Part shown: positions 1 to 9,763 of the stretch, in pieces
Layout: each line of letters starts with the position of its first letter
Position numbering within the stretch: position 1 is the first letter of the stretch
Origin: Pseudomonadota bacterium
GTDB taxonomy: Bacteria; Pseudomonadota; Gammaproteobacteria; Burkholderiales; Rhodocyclaceae
Direction: 5' to 3'
NCBI GenBank assembly: GCA_018241725.1
Contig: JAFEDI010000038.1
Coordinates: 18,686 to 82,685 of the forward strand
DNA length: 64,000 bases
Program-made: the position numbers and the translations under genes
Notes under the pieces: generated by a model
The model's input: only the letters and a program-made list of their open reading frames with translations
The model's database searches: none
Told to the model about the DNA's origin: nothing

Positions 1-2
1 TG

Positions 3-1442
3 CCCACCTCCCTGCCCGGCATGTCGATGACCAAGGCCGCCGAGCTGATGCAGACCCAGGACAAGATCATCAAGAGCTTCCCGGAGGTCGAATCAGTCTT
101 TGGCAAGGCCGGCCGTGCCAACACGGCTACCGACCCGGCGCCGCCGGAGATGTTCGAGACGGTCATCAACCTCAAACCCCAGTCCGAATGGCGGCCGGGC
201 ATGACAACCGACAAGCTGATCGCCGAGCTCGACAAGGCCCTGCAATTCCCCGGTGTCGCCAATGCCTGGACAATGCCGATCAAGGCGCGCACCGACATGT
301 TGTCCACCGGCATCCGCACGCCGATCGGCATCAAGGTCTTCGGCAAGGACCTGGACGAGATGGAGAAGCTCGCCAAGCAGATCGAGGCGGTCGTCAAGAC
401 TGTGCCCGGCACCACCAGCGCCTTTGCCGAACGCATCACCGGCGGTTTCTACTTGGATATCGAACCGGACCGGGAACAACTGGCCCGCTACGGCCTCGCC
501 GTCGGCGATCTGCAGGACGTCATCGCCAGTGCGCTCGGTGGCGAGATGGTCACCACCACCGTCGAGGGCCGCGAGCGTTTCGGCGTCACCGTGCGCTACC
601 CGCGCGAGCTGCGCTCAGATCCCCAGCAGATCGCCAGCCAGGTGCTGGTGCCGACGATGGGCGGCGCGATGGTGCCGCTGGGCCAACTCGCCTGCGTCGG
701 CATCGCCAAGGGCACACCGGGCATCCGCACCGAGAACGCGCTGCTGTCCGCCTACATTTACGTGGACATCCGAGACCGGGACATCGGCGGCTACGTAGCC
801 GACGCCAAAAAGGCCGTCGCCGATCAGGTCAAGTTTCCGCCGGGCTATTACGTGAGCTGGAGCGGGCAATTCGAGTACATGGAGCGGGCTGTCGAGAAGA
901 TGAAGATCGTCATCCCGATTACGCTGCTGACCATCTTCGTGCTCCTCTACCTCAACTTCCGGCGCATCACCGAGACGCTGATCGTCATGCTGTCGGTGCC
1001 CTTCGCGCTGGTCGGCGGCGTGTGGCTGATGTGGCTGCTCGGCTACAACCTGTCCGTCGCGGTGGCCGTCGGTTTCATCGCGCTGGCCGGTGTGGCAGCG
1101 GAAACCGGCGTGGTGATGCTGATCTACCTGGACCACGCCTGGGAAGGGCTCAAGGCGCGCTGTCGCGAGGAAGGCCGGCCCCCCCACGTCGGCGATCTGT
1201 ACGAGGCGGTGATGGAGGGCGCCGTCGAACGTGTCCGCCCGAAGATGATGACGGTCGTCGCGATCATGGCCGGTCTGTTGCCGATCATGTGGAGCACCGG
1301 TACAGGCTCGGAGGTGATGAGCCGCATTGCCGCACCGATGGTCGGCGGCATGCTCTCCTCCACCGTCCTGACCCTCGCCGTGATTCCGGCCATCTACGCG
1401 CTGGTCAAGCAATGGCGGTTGGCACGGGGACTCGAGACCTGA
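3..1442 (+). CDS. cusA: CusA-type Cu(I)/Ag(I) RND efflux pump, C-terminal part (cut by window edge)
   Basis: Inner-membrane RND pump of the heavy-metal efflux family; it exports monovalent copper/silver by proton antiport in a CusCBA-type complex. The reading frame is open from base 3, so the gene begins before the window; about 479 of some 1040 residues are present. Visible are the second periplasmic porter domain and the last transmembrane bundle (hydrophobic stretches encoded from about 910 to 1440, including FALVGG and FIALAGVAAE typical of CusA). Three methionines sit where CusA has its metal-binding cluster: in LPGM at the very start, in TDMLSTG and in GGEMV. The gene stands alone up to a terminator. 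Family assignment is firm; metal specificity is inferred from the methionines. Confidence 0.9.
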   Translation, partial: PTSLPGMSMTKAAELMQTQDKIIKSFPEVESVFGKAGRANTATDPAPPEMFETVINLKPQSEWRPGMTTDKLIAELDKALQFPGVANAWTMPIKARTDMLSTGIRTPIGIKVFGKDLDEMEKLAKQIEAVVKTVPGTTSAFAERITGGFYLDIEPDREQLARYGLAVGDLQDVIASALGGEMVTTTVEGRERFGVTVRYPRELRSDPQQIASQVLVPTMGGAMVPLGQLACVGIAKGTPGIRTENALLSAYIYVDIRDRDIGGYVADAKKAVADQVKFPPGYYVSWSGQFEYMERAVEKMKIVIPITLLTIFVLLYLNFRRITETLIVMLSVPFALVGGVWLMWLLGYNLSVAVAVGFIALAGVAAETGVVMLIYLDHAWEGLKARCREEGRPPHVGDLYEAVMEGAVERVRPKMMTVVAIMAGLLPIMWSTGTGSEVMSRIAAPMVGGMLSSTVLTLAVIPAIYALVKQWRLARGLET

Positions 1443-1512
1443 AGGGCGGCGGCCTGAAGCCTTCACGCTTCGGGCCGCCGTTGGAAACACAGCGGAAAAA
1501 ACAGCACAAAGC

Positions 1513-1555
1513 AAAAGACCTCGAGCGACGGCAAGCCGCTTGAGGTCTTTTTTTT
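1513..1555. terminator. Rho-independent terminator between cusA and lon
   Basis: A 13-bp stem (1515-1527 with 1538-1550, one mismatch) closes a 10-nt loop and is followed on the plus strand by an uninterrupted run of T. It sits between two convergent genes. The minus-strand side has a shorter T run, so it may work in both directions but best for the efflux gene. Confidence 0.8.
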
Positions 1556-1607
1556 GCCAAGCACCTGCATCAACCCGACGGACTGATGCAGGAAATGGAC
1601 AAGCCGA

Positions 1608-4025
1608 TCAGTGCTTCACCACCCCACCGTTATCCGGGGTTTCCGCCGGCGCGGCAACTGCCACCTCGGCAGCCGGCACATCCGGCAGCGGCTCAGGCTT
1701 GCGCTCCAGCGCGTGCTCGAGCACCTGGTCGATCCACTTCACCGGGATGATTTCCAGCGCGTTCTTCACGTTGTCCGGAATGTCGGTGAGATCCTTTACG
1801 TTCTCCTCGGGGATCAGCGCCGTACGGATACCGCCGCGAACGGCAGCCAGCAGCTTTTCCTTCAGGCCGCCAATGGGCAGGACTTCGCCACGCAGCGTGA
1901 TTTCGCCAGTCATCGCCACATCACAACGTACCGGAATGCCGGTCAGCACGGACACCAGGCCGGTGCTGATGGCGATACCCGCCGACGGACCATCCTTGGG
2001 AATCGCGCCTTCCGGCAGGTGGATGTGGATGTCGGACTTCTGGTAGAAATCCTCCTGGATACCCAGGGACTTGGAGCGCCGACGCACCACAGACAGGGCC
2101 GCCTGGATGGACTCCTGCATGACCTCACCGAGCTTGCCGGTGGTCATGATCTTGCCCTTGCCCGGCAGTGCCACCGCTTCGACGGTCAGCAGTTCGCCAC
2201 CTACTTCGGTCCAGGCGAGACCGGTAACCTGGCCAACCTGGTTCTCCTTCTCGGCAACGCCGTAGGAGTACTTGCGCACGCCCAGGTACTTGTCGAGGGT
2301 CTTGGCATTGACGATCACCTTGGCCTTGCGCTTACCGAGGACCAGCGCCTTTACGACCTTGCGGCAGACCTTGGACACTTCGCGCTCGAGACCGCGCACA
2401 CCTGCCTCGCGGGTGTAGAAGCGGACGATGTCGCGGATCGCGTCTTCGGTGACCGACAGTTCCTCGCGCTTGATCCCGTTATTCTTCATCTGCTTCGGAA
2501 CAAGGTAGCGCTGGGCGATGTTCACCTTCTCGTCTTCGGTGTAGCCGGACAGGCGGATCACCTCCATCCGGTCGAGCAGCGGCGCCGGGATGTTGAGGGT
2601 GTTGGCGGTGGCCACGAACATCACGTCCGACAGGTCGTACTCCACTTCGATGTAGTGGTCCACGAAGGTCGAGTTCTGTTCCGGATCAAGCACTTCCAGC
2701 AGCGCCGAGGACGGGTCGCCACGGAAATCCTGGCCCATCTTGTCCACTTCGTCGAGCAGGAACAGCGGGTTGCGCACCGCAACCTTGGACATGTTCTGCA
2801 GGATCTTGCCCGGCATGGAGCCGATATAGGTCCGGCGGTGGCCACGGATCTCGGCCTCGTCACGGACGCCGCCAAGGCTCATACGCACGAACTTGCGGTT
2901 GGTCGCACGGGCCACCGACTGGCCAAGGGAGGTCTTGCCGACGCCCGGGGGGCCGACGAGGCACAGGATCGGCGCCTTCAGCTTGTCGACACGTTGCTGC
3001 ACGGCAAGATATTCGAGGATGCGTTCCTTGACCTTCTCAAGGCCGTAGTGCTCGGTATCGAGAACTTTCTCGGCCTCGGCCAGATCCTTGCTGATACGCG
3101 ACTTCTTCTTCCACGGCAGGCCAACGAGGGTCTCGATGTAGTTGCGGACCACGGTCGCCTCGGCGGACATCGGCGACATCAGGCGCAGCTTTTTGAGTTC
3201 GGCCTGGGCCTTGGCGGTGGCTTCCTTGGTCATGCCGGAAGCCTTGATCTTCTTCTCCATCTCCTCGAGATCGGCGCCGTCCTCGCCCTCGCCGAGCTCC
3301 TTCTGGATGGCCTTGACCTGTTCGTTGAGGTAGTACTCGCGCTGGCTCTTCTCCATCTGGCGCTTGACGCGACCACGGATGCGCTTTTCAACCTGGAGGA
3401 TGTCCAGCTCGGTCTCGAGCTGGTTGAGGAGACGTTCGAGGCGCTGGCCGGCGTCGAACATCTCGAGGATTTCCTGCTTCTGCTCGAGCTTCAGCGGCAG
3501 ATGCGCGGCGATGGTATCGGCGAGCCGACCCGGCTCCTCGATGCCCGACAGGGAACTGAGGATTTCCGGCGGAATCTTCTTGTTGAGCTTAACGTACTGG
3601 TCGAACTGGCTGATGATGGCCCGGCGCATCGCCTCGACTTCATTGTTCGGCACATCGGCCAGCGGCATCGGCTGGGCCTTGGCTACAAACAGGGTGCGCA
3701 GGTCTTCGACGGACACCACGCGGGCACGCTGCACACCTTCCACCAGCACCTTCACGGTGCCGTCGGGCAGCTTGAGCATCTGCAGGATGTTGGCGATACA
3801 ACCGAGATCGTAGAGGTCTTCCGCCGACGGCTCGTCCTTCGCAGCGGACTTCTGAGCCACCAGCAGGATGCTCTTGCCGGCCTCCATGGCGTTCTCGAGC
3901 GCCTTGATGGATTTGGGGCGCCCCACGAACAGCGGGATCACCATGTGGGGAAACACCACTACGTCGCGCAGCGGCAGCAGCGGGAGTTCGATCTGTTCTT
4001 CGGGGAGGTCAAGCGTGCTCGACAT
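1608..4025 (-). CDS. lon: ATP-dependent protease Lon
   Basis: Cytoplasmic homohexameric AAA+ serine protease that degrades misfolded and regulatory proteins. The 805 residues match the usual family length. In order: N-terminal substrate-binding LON domain (about 10-205), coiled coil, AAA+ module with Walker [10 protein letters not shown] (358-366) and Walker [10 protein letters not shown] (421-429), then the protease domain with the Ser-Lys dyad S681 (in KDGPSAG) and K724 (in LKEKLL). The alanine/proline-rich tail is slightly longer than in E. coli. The start is preceded by an AAGGA-type ribosome site. It lies downstream of clpX but has its own heat-shock-type promoter at 4055-4083. Confidence 0.98.
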   Translation of the reverse strand: MSSTLDLPEEQIELPLLPLRDVVVFPHMVIPLFVGRPKSIKALENAMEAGKSILLVAQKSAAKDEPSAEDLYDLGCIANILQMLKLPDGTVKVLVEGVQRARVVSVEDLRTLFVAKAQPMPLADVPNNEVEAMRRAIISQFDQYVKLNKKIPPEILSSLSGIEEPGRLADTIAAHLPLKLEQKQEILEMFDAGQRLERLLNQLETELDILQVEKRIRGRVKRQMEKSQREYYLNEQVKAIQKELGEGEDGADLEEMEKKIKASGMTKEATAKAQAELKKLRLMSPMSAEATVVRNYIETLVGLPWKKKSRISKDLAEAEKVLDTEHYGLEKVKERILEYLAVQQRVDKLKAPILCLVGPPGVGKTSLGQSVARATNRKFVRMSLGGVRDEAEIRGHRRTYIGSMPGKILQNMSKVAVRNPLFLLDEVDKMGQDFRGDPSSALLEVLDPEQNSTFVDHYIEVEYDLSDVMFVATANTLNIPAPLLDRMEVIRLSGYTEDEKVNIAQRYLVPKQMKNNGIKREELSVTEDAIRDIVRFYTREAGVRGLEREVSKVCRKVVKALVLGKRKAKVIVNAKTLDKYLGVRKYSYGVAEKENQVGQVTGLAWTEVGGELLTVEAVALPGKGKIMTTGKLGEVMQESIQAALSVVRRRSKSLGIQEDFYQKSDIHIHLPEGAIPKDGPSAGIAISTGLVSVLTGIPVRCDVAMTGEITLRGEVLPIGGLKEKLLAAVRGGIRTALIPEENVKDLTDIPDNVKNALEIIPVKWIDQVLEHALERKPEPLPDVPAAEVAVAAPAETPDNGGVVKH

Positions 4026-4054
4026 GATTATTCCTTTAAAGGCACTAAGGCCCC

Positions 4055-4083
4055 ATATGGGGCCCTAGCGACATCAATTCAAG
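4055..4083 (-). promoter_or_regulatory. Sigma32 (heat-shock) promoter of lon, embedded in a 16-bp palindrome
   Basis: Read on the minus strand: -35 CTTGAA (4078-4083), a 15-nt spacer and -10 CCCCATAT (4055-4062), an almost exact match to the sigma32 consensus. The -10 element lies inside a perfect palindrome GGCCCCATATGGGGCC (4049-4064). The expected transcript start leaves a leader of roughly 20-25 nt before the lon ATG. E. coli lon is also a sigma32 gene, which supports the call. Confidence 0.8.
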
Positions 4084-4111
4084 CAGTCCTGCGAAAAACT
4101 TCTGCTTGATG

Positions 4112-5383
4112 TCAGTTGGAGCCGGAGACCTTGGGTTGATCAGCGTAAATCAGGATCGGTTTGGCGCTGCCGTCGATCATGCCTTCGTCGATCACTACCT
4201 TGGAAACATTTTCCATGGAAGGCAGTTCGTACATCGTGTCCAGCAGCGTGGCTTCGAGAATCGAGCGCAGGCCGCGGGCACCCGTCTTCCGCTTCAGCGC
4301 CTTGCGGGCAATCGCCTGCAGGGCAGCTGGACGCACTTCGAGTTCGACGCCTTCCATCGAGAAGAGTTTCTGATACTGCTTGATCAGCGCGTTCTTCGGT
4401 TCGATGAGGATCTGGATCAGCGCATCTTCGTCCAGCTCCTGCAGCGTCGCGACCACCGGCAGACGACCGATCAGTTCGGGGATGAGGCCGAACTTGATCA
4501 GATCGCCGGGTTCCACTTCACGTAGGGACTCGGACAAATCCTTGTTCTCGCTGCTCTTCACTTCCGCGCCGAAACCGATGCCGACCTTCTCGGTACGGTT
4601 GCGGATCACCTTGTCGAGGCCATCGAAGGCGCCGCCACAGACGAACAGGATGTTGGTGGTGTCCACCTGCACGAAATCCTGATTCGGATGCTTGCGGCCA
4701 CCCTGCGGCGGAACCGATGCGATGGTGCCTTCGATGAGCTTCAGCAGGGCCTGCTGCACGCCCTCGCCGGACACGTCGCGGGTGATCGACGGGTTGTCGG
4801 ATTTGCGCGAGATCTTGTCGATCTCATCGATATAGACGATGCCCTGCTGGGCCTTGTCCACCTCGTAGTCGCATTTCTGCAGCAGCTTCTGGATGATGTT
4901 CTCGACATCCTCACCGACATAACCGGCTTCGGTAAGGGTCGTCGCATCCGCCATCACGAAGGGCACATTGAGAAGGCGTGCCAGGGTCTGGGCGAGCAGG
5001 GTCTTGCCGGAGCCCGTCGGGCCGACCAGCAGGATGTTGCTCTTCGACAGCTCGACTTCGTCATGGGTCTTCGACAGATGGCGCAGCCGCTTGTAGTGGT
5101 TGTAAACCGCTACGGAGAGGATGCGCTTTGCCGAAGCCTGGCCGATCACGTACTGGTCGAGGATCGCGCTGATCTCCTTCGGAGACGGCAACTCGCCCTT
5201 GACACCCTTGGCACCGCCGGTGTCTGCAGTAATCTCATCGCGAATGATGTCGTTGCAGAGCTCGATGCACTCATCGCAGATGAACACGGACGGACCCGCG
5301 ATCAGCTTGCGGACCTCGTGTTGGCTCTTGCCGCAGAACGAGCAATACAAGAGCTTTTCACCGCTTGTTTTCTTGTCCGCCAT
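4112..5383 (-). CDS. clpX: ATP-dependent Clp protease ATP-binding subunit ClpX
   Basis: Hexameric AAA+ unfoldase that recognises substrates and feeds them into the ClpP chamber. 423 residues, normal length. The N-terminal zinc-binding domain has four cysteines (C14, C17, C36, C39). The AAA+ core has Walker A GPTGSGKT (121-128), the pore loop GYVG (154-157) and Walker [10 protein letters not shown] (182-190). It follows clpP by 38 nt on the same strand, the normal clpP-clpX arrangement, and precedes lon by 86 nt. Confidence 0.98.
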   Translation of the reverse strand: MADKKTSGEKLLYCSFCGKSQHEVRKLIAGPSVFICDECIELCNDIIRDEITADTGGAKGVKGELPSPKEISAILDQYVIGQASAKRILSVAVYNHYKRLRHLSKTHDEVELSKSNILLVGPTGSGKTLLAQTLARLLNVPFVMADATTLTEAGYVGEDVENIIQKLLQKCDYEVDKAQQGIVYIDEIDKISRKSDNPSITRDVSGEGVQQALLKLIEGTIASVPPQGGRKHPNQDFVQVDTTNILFVCGGAFDGLDKVIRNRTEKVGIGFGAEVKSSENKDLSESLREVEPGDLIKFGLIPELIGRLPVVATLQELDEDALIQILIEPKNALIKQYQKLFSMEGVELEVRPAALQAIARKALKRKTGARGLRSILEATLLDTMYELPSMENVSKVVIDEGMIDGSAKPILIYADQPKVSGSN

Positions 5384-5421
5384 TACTGCCCTTTCTCTCT
5401 GTACTTGAAGCTAGAAGACCA

Positions 5422-6066
5422 TCAAACCACGTCGTTGCGGCTGGTCAGGACCTTGTCCACCAGGCCGTAGCGGACGGCTTCTTCCGAAGACATGAAGTTG
5501 TCCCGGTCGGTATCGCGTTCGATCTGCTCGACGGCCTGGCCGGTGTGCTTGGCCAGCATGTCGTTGAGCTTGGCACGCAGGGACAGGATTTCGCGGGCAT
5601 GGATCTCGATGTCCGACGCCTGGCCCTGGAAACCGCCCAGCGGCTGGTGAATCATGATCCGCGAGTTGGGCAGCGAGAAACGCTTGCCCTTCTCGCCGGC
5701 CGCCAGCAGGAAGGCGCCCATGCTCGCAGCCTGCCCGATGCACAGCGTGCTGACATTGGGCTTGATGAACTGCATGGTGTCGTAGATCGCCATCCCTGCA
5801 GTGACCGAACCGCCGGGGGAATTGATGTAGAAGAAGATGTCCTTGTCCGGGTTTTCCGACTCAAGGAACAACAGCTGGGCAACGATTAGGTTGGCCGTTA
5901 CATCATTGACCGGACCAACCAGAAACACCACCCGCTCCTTGAGAAGACGCGAGTAGATGTCGTACGAGCGCTCGCCGCGGCCGCTCTGTTCGACAACCAT
6001 CGGGATCAGGCCGAGGCCGACCGGGTCCCAGTCAGTACGGGAATTCGGGGGTGTAAAGGGATTCAT
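5422..6066 (-). CDS. clpP: ATP-dependent Clp protease proteolytic subunit ClpP
   Basis: Serine peptidase forming the double-heptameric degradation chamber of ClpXP/ClpAP. 214 residues including a short N-terminal propeptide. The catalytic triad is visible: S115 in QAASMGAF, H140 in [10 protein letters not shown] and D189 in DTDRDNF. It lies 21 nt downstream of tig and 38 nt upstream of clpX, so the three are probably co-transcribed. Confidence 0.98.
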   Translation of the reverse strand: MNPFTPPNSRTDWDPVGLGLIPMVVEQSGRGERSYDIYSRLLKERVVFLVGPVNDVTANLIVAQLLFLESENPDKDIFFYINSPGGSVTAGMAIYDTMQFIKPNVSTLCIGQAASMGAFLLAAGEKGKRFSLPNSRIMIHQPLGGFQGQASDIEIHAREILSLRAKLNDMLAKHTGQAVEQIERDTDRDNFMSSEEAVRYGLVDKVLTSRNDVV

Positions 6067-6087
6067 TTGCCGTTGCCTTCCGCGGAA

Positions 6088-7389
6088 TTAAGCCGCATTA
6101 CCCATCAAGTCGTCAAAAGAAGTGGCGACATCGGTCGTCTTGGCATTGCTGACGACCCACTCGACCACATTGTCCTCGATCACCAGAGCCTCGGCCTGGG
6201 CCAGGCGCTGGGGCTGCGAGTAGTACCAGCTCACGACCTCAGTCGGGTCTTCGTAGCTTGCTGCAAAATCTTCGATCACTGCACGGATCTGTTCGGGCTT
6301 GGCGTGCAATTCCTTGCTCTTGACCAGCTCGGACATGATCAGGCCCAGCTTGACGCGACGCACGGCCTGCTCAGCGAACCAGGCGGGCTCGATCGGCAGA
6401 TCCTTGGTCTTCATGCCGCGGGCTTCGAAATCTTTCTTGGCGTTTTCAGCCAGTTGCTGGGACTCCTGCTCGACCAGCGCCTTCGGCACTTCGATCGGGT
6501 GGGTGTCGATCAGCACGTTCATCACACGCTCCTTGAGCTTGGCCTGCACGCGGCGCTTTACTTCGCGCTCGAGGTTGGCCTTCACTTCTTCGCGCATCTT
6601 GGTCACATCACCGTCGACGATGCCCAGGGTCTTGGCGAATTCGGCATCGACTTCGGGCAGCTGGGGCTCTTCGACCTTCTTCAGCGCGACTTCGAACTGC
6701 ACGGTCTGACCAGCCAGATGGGTAGCGTGGTAATCGGCCGGGAAGGTCATGTCGAAAGTTTTGCTCTCGCCGACGTTCAGACCCAGCACAGCGGTTTCGA
6801 AATCCTTGAGCATCTGGCCGCCGCCGATCACGAACGGGAAATCGGTCGCCTTGCCGCCGTCGAACTCGACGCCATCCTTGCGGCCGGTGAAGTCCACCGT
6901 CACGCGGTCGCCGTCCTGAGCAGCGCGCTCGACCGGCACAAAATTGGTGCGCTGTTTGCGCAGCACGTCCAGGGTCTTGTCCACTTCGGCGTCGCCGACA
7001 GCCAGTTGGGGACGTTCGACTTCCTGGCCGCTCACGTCACTGATCACGACTTCCGGGTAGACCTCGAAAACTGCGCTGAATTCCAGCACGTCGGTCGCGG
7101 TGGATTCCTTCGGCTCGATGCTCGGATAGCCGGCCACGCGCAGGCTCTGGGCGCGGATCTGTTCGCCAAGGGCCTTTTCGACGGCAGCGCCGATGGCCTC
7201 GGAGCGGGCCTGCGGGCCATAGGACTGGGCGACCAGACGGTACGGCACCTTGCCCGGACGGAAGCCCGGCATCTTGACGGTACGAGCCATCTGCTTCAGA
7301 CGCGCCTCGACATCCTTGTCGATTTCGGACAGCGGGACGGACATGTCGATACGGCGCTCGAGCGCGCTCACGGTAACCTGGTTGCTCAT
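6088..7389 (-). CDS. tig: Trigger factor (ribosome-associated chaperone and peptidyl-prolyl isomerase)
   Basis: Chaperone that binds near the ribosomal exit tunnel and shields nascent chains. 433 residues from the chosen ATG at 7389. A longer frame starts 20 codons upstream, but MSNQVTVSALERR is the typical trigger-factor N-terminus and is preceded by an AGGGA ribosome site. The ribosome-docking motif GFRPGKVP is at 42-49, followed by the FKBP-type isomerase domain (roughly 150-245) and the helical C-terminal arms. First gene of the tig-clpP-clpX series. Confidence 0.96.
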   Translation of the reverse strand: MSNQVTVSALERRIDMSVPLSEIDKDVEARLKQMARTVKMPGFRPGKVPYRLVAQSYGPQARSEAIGAAVEKALGEQIRAQSLRVAGYPSIEPKESTATDVLEFSAVFEVYPEVVISDVSGQEVERPQLAVGDAEVDKTLDVLRKQRTNFVPVERAAQDGDRVTVDFTGRKDGVEFDGGKATDFPFVIGGGQMLKDFETAVLGLNVGESKTFDMTFPADYHATHLAGQTVQFEVALKKVEEPQLPEVDAEFAKTLGIVDGDVTKMREEVKANLEREVKRRVQAKLKERVMNVLIDTHPIEVPKALVEQESQQLAENAKKDFEARGMKTKDLPIEPAWFAEQAVRRVKLGLIMSELVKSKELHAKPEQIRAVIEDFAASYEDPTEVVSWYYSQPQRLAQAEALVIEDNVVEWVVSNAKTTDVATSFDDLMGNAA

Positions 7390-7776
7390 GAAAAGATAAT
7401 TCCCTGATCGTTCTTGACAAAAACGCTCCGCAAGCAGGACAGGCAACACTTAGCAAAACATGTGCCGCTTATCTCTTCCTGCCGGACAGAGTCGTCGGAA
7501 AAACCTTTAGTCTAACACAGGCCTTTGCTCCGTCCGCAGCCCCCGCGCCAGTGCTTGGCTTTAGGGCGATAGATGTGAAAAACTGCCCCACGCAATGCGG
7601 AACTCCATTTATCTTTCTGCTATCACATGGAGTGAAATGGCCGTGTCCGTCAGCCTCCACGGCAAGTGCGACTAGCTTCACGAGGTGCTCAAGTATCTGC
7701 GTCATCAACCGTATGTCCTGTACATACATGGCGACCCCGGCGCCCCGGTCCGGGTCCGTGCCCCAGGAGACCTTAG
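7390..7776. other. Intergenic region between divergent tig and prkA, with an interrupted mini-ORF
   Basis: 387 bp that must hold the tig and prkA promoters; I could not fix convincing -35/-10 pairs or a sigma54 site. On the plus strand an ATG at 7637 with a GGAG ribosome site opens a frame that stops at TAG (7673-7675). The same frame then runs on for 34 codons (LHEVLKYLRHQPYVLYIHG onward) and ends in TGA (7778-7780), overlapping the prkA ATG. This may be chance, a translational-coupling leader or a decayed small gene. Confidence 0.4.
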
Positions 7777-9699
7777 ATGAGTATCTTTACCAGCTTCCAG
7801 GCCCGCTTCGAGTCCGCCAAGGAAGAGGAAATGTCGGTCCAGGAATACCTGGAACTGTGCAAATCCGAACCCGTGGCCTACGCGACGTCCGCCGAGCGCA
7901 TGCTGCAGGCCATCGGCCAACCGGAGCTCGTCGACACCCGGCTCGATCCACGCCTGTCGCGCATCTTTTCCAACAAGATGATCAAGATCTATCCCGCCTT
8001 CCGTGACTTCTACGGAATGGAGGAATCGATAGAGAACATCGTGTCGTATTTCCGACATGCGGCGCAGGGACTGGAGGAAAAGAAACAGATCCTCTACCTC
8101 CTCGGCCCCGTCGGCGGTGGCAAGAGCTCCCTGGCCGAGAAGCTGAAGAGCCTGGTGGAAAAGATCCCGTTTTACGCAATCAAGGGTTCGCCGGTGCACG
8201 AATCGCCGCTGGGCCTGTTCAGCTCGGTCGAGGATGGGGCGATCCTGGAGGACGACTATGGGATTCCACGTCGCTACCTCAACACCATCATGAGCCCGTG
8301 GGCGGTCAAACGCCTCCATGAGTTCAACGGCGACATCACCAAGTTCCGCGTCGTCAAGCTGCGTCCCTCGGTGCTGCGCCAGATCGCGGTTGCCAAGACC
8401 GAACCGGGCGACGAGAACAACCAGGACATTTCGTCCCTCGTCGGCAAGATCGACATCCGCAAACTCGAGCAATACTCCCAGGACGATCCGGACGCCTACT
8501 CTTACTCCGGCGGCCTGTGCCTGGCCAACCGGGGCCTGCTCGAATTCGTCGAAATGTTCAAGGCGCCGATCAAGGTGCTGCACCCGCTGCTTACCGCGAC
8601 CCAGGAAGGCAACTACAAGGGCACCGAAGGCTTCGGCGCAATCCCCTTCGACGGCATCGTGATGGCCCACTCCAACGAGTCCGAGTGGATGGCCTTCCGC
8701 AACAACCGCAACAACGAGGCCTTCCTCGACCGCATCTACACCGTGAAGGTGCCGTACTGCCTGCGGATTTCCGACGAGATCCGCATCTACGACAAGCTGC
8801 TGGCCCACAGCTCCCTGTCCAACGCCCCCTGCGCCCCGGACACCCTCAAGATGATGGCCCAGTTCGCGGTGCTGTCGCGGCTCAAGGAACCCGAGAACTC
8901 GAGCATCTTCTCCAAGATGCGTGTCTACGACGGCGAGAACCTGAAGGACACCGATCCCAAGGCCAAGAGCTACCAGGAATACCGCGACTACGCGGGCGTG
9001 GACGAAGGCATGAACGGCCTGTCCACCCGCTTCGCGTTCAAGGTGCTATCCAAGGTCTTCAACTTCGACCACCGGGAAGTGGCGGCCAATCCGGTACACC
9101 TGATGTACGTGCTGGAACAGCAGATCGCCCAGGAACAATACCCGCCGGAGAACGAAGCCCGCTACCTGGCCTTCATCAAGGAGTTCCTCGCTCCGCGCTA
9201 CGCCGAGTTCATTGGCAAGGAAATCCAGACCGCCTACCTGGAGAGCTACAGCGAGTACGGCCAGAACATCTTCGACCGCTACGTCACCTACGCCGACTTC
9301 TGGATCCAGGATCAGGAATACCGGGACCAGAACACCGGCGAGATCCTCGACCGCAACGCACTCAACGACGAGCTGGAGAAGATTGAGAAACCGGCAGGTA
9401 TCAGCAACCCGAAGGACTTCCGCAACGAGGTGGTCAACTTCGTGCTGCGGGCGCGCGCCAAGAACAGCGGCAAGAACCCCAGTTGGACCAGCTACGAGAA
9501 GCTGCGGGCGGTCATCGAGAAGAAGATGTTCTCCAACACCGAGGACCTGCTGCCCGTCATCAGCTTCAATGCCAAGGCCAGCGGGGACGAACAGAAGAAG
9601 CACCAGAACTTCGTCAATCGCATGATCGAAAAGGGCTACACCGAGAAGCAGGTACGCTTGCTGTGCGAATGGTATTTGCGCGTCCGCAAGTCGTCTTGA
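7777..9699 (+). CDS. prkA: PrkA family serine protein kinase (YeaG)
   Basis: AAA+ ATPase/serine protein kinase of the PrkA (YeaG) family, 640 residues, normal length. The N-terminal AAA domain shows Walker A GPVGGGKSS (110-118). The C-terminal kinase-like part carries the conserved DRIYTVKVPYCLR region. In E. coli the yeaG-yeaH pair is induced in stationary phase and nitrogen starvation; the same role here is inference. It starts a three-gene run prkA-yeaH-spoVR; yeaH begins 64 nt downstream. The start is preceded by a CAGGAGA ribosome site. Confidence 0.95.
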   Translation: MSIFTSFQARFESAKEEEMSVQEYLELCKSEPVAYATSAERMLQAIGQPELVDTRLDPRLSRIFSNKMIKIYPAFRDFYGMEESIENIVSYFRHAAQGLEEKKQILYLLGPVGGGKSSLAEKLKSLVEKIPFYAIKGSPVHESPLGLFSSVEDGAILEDDYGIPRRYLNTIMSPWAVKRLHEFNGDITKFRVVKLRPSVLRQIAVAKTEPGDENNQDISSLVGKIDIRKLEQYSQDDPDAYSYSGGLCLANRGLLEFVEMFKAPIKVLHPLLTATQEGNYKGTEGFGAIPFDGIVMAHSNESEWMAFRNNRNNEAFLDRIYTVKVPYCLRISDEIRIYDKLLAHSSLSNAPCAPDTLKMMAQFAVLSRLKEPENSSIFSKMRVYDGENLKDTDPKAKSYQEYRDYAGVDEGMNGLSTRFAFKVLSKVFNFDHREVAANPVHLMYVLEQQIAQEQYPPENEARYLAFIKEFLAPRYAEFIGKEIQTAYLESYSEYGQNIFDRYVTYADFWIQDQEYRDQNTGEILDRNALNDELEKIEKPAGISNPKDFRNEVVNFVLRARAKNSGKNPSWTSYEKLRAVIEKKMFSNTEDLLPVISFNAKASGDEQKKHQNFVNRMIEKGYTEKQVRLLCEWYLRVRKSS

Positions 9700-9763
9700 T
9701 CGTCCGCTCGTCGGCGCCCAACCGGGCGGCCGACGGTGAACGCCAACAATTCGGGAGGCTCGA

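Noticed and set aside
1611-4109. Very long open frame on the plus strand opposite lon, and a similar one opposite purL (27720-31694)
   Set aside because: Antisense frames in GC-rich coding DNA stay open by codon bias. Their translations are low-complexity His/Leu/Gly-rich and match nothing, while lon and purL are unmistakable.
7469-7729. 86-codon minus-strand frame upstream of tig
   Set aside because: No ribosome site, no protein-like character, and it occupies the space needed for the tig promoter.
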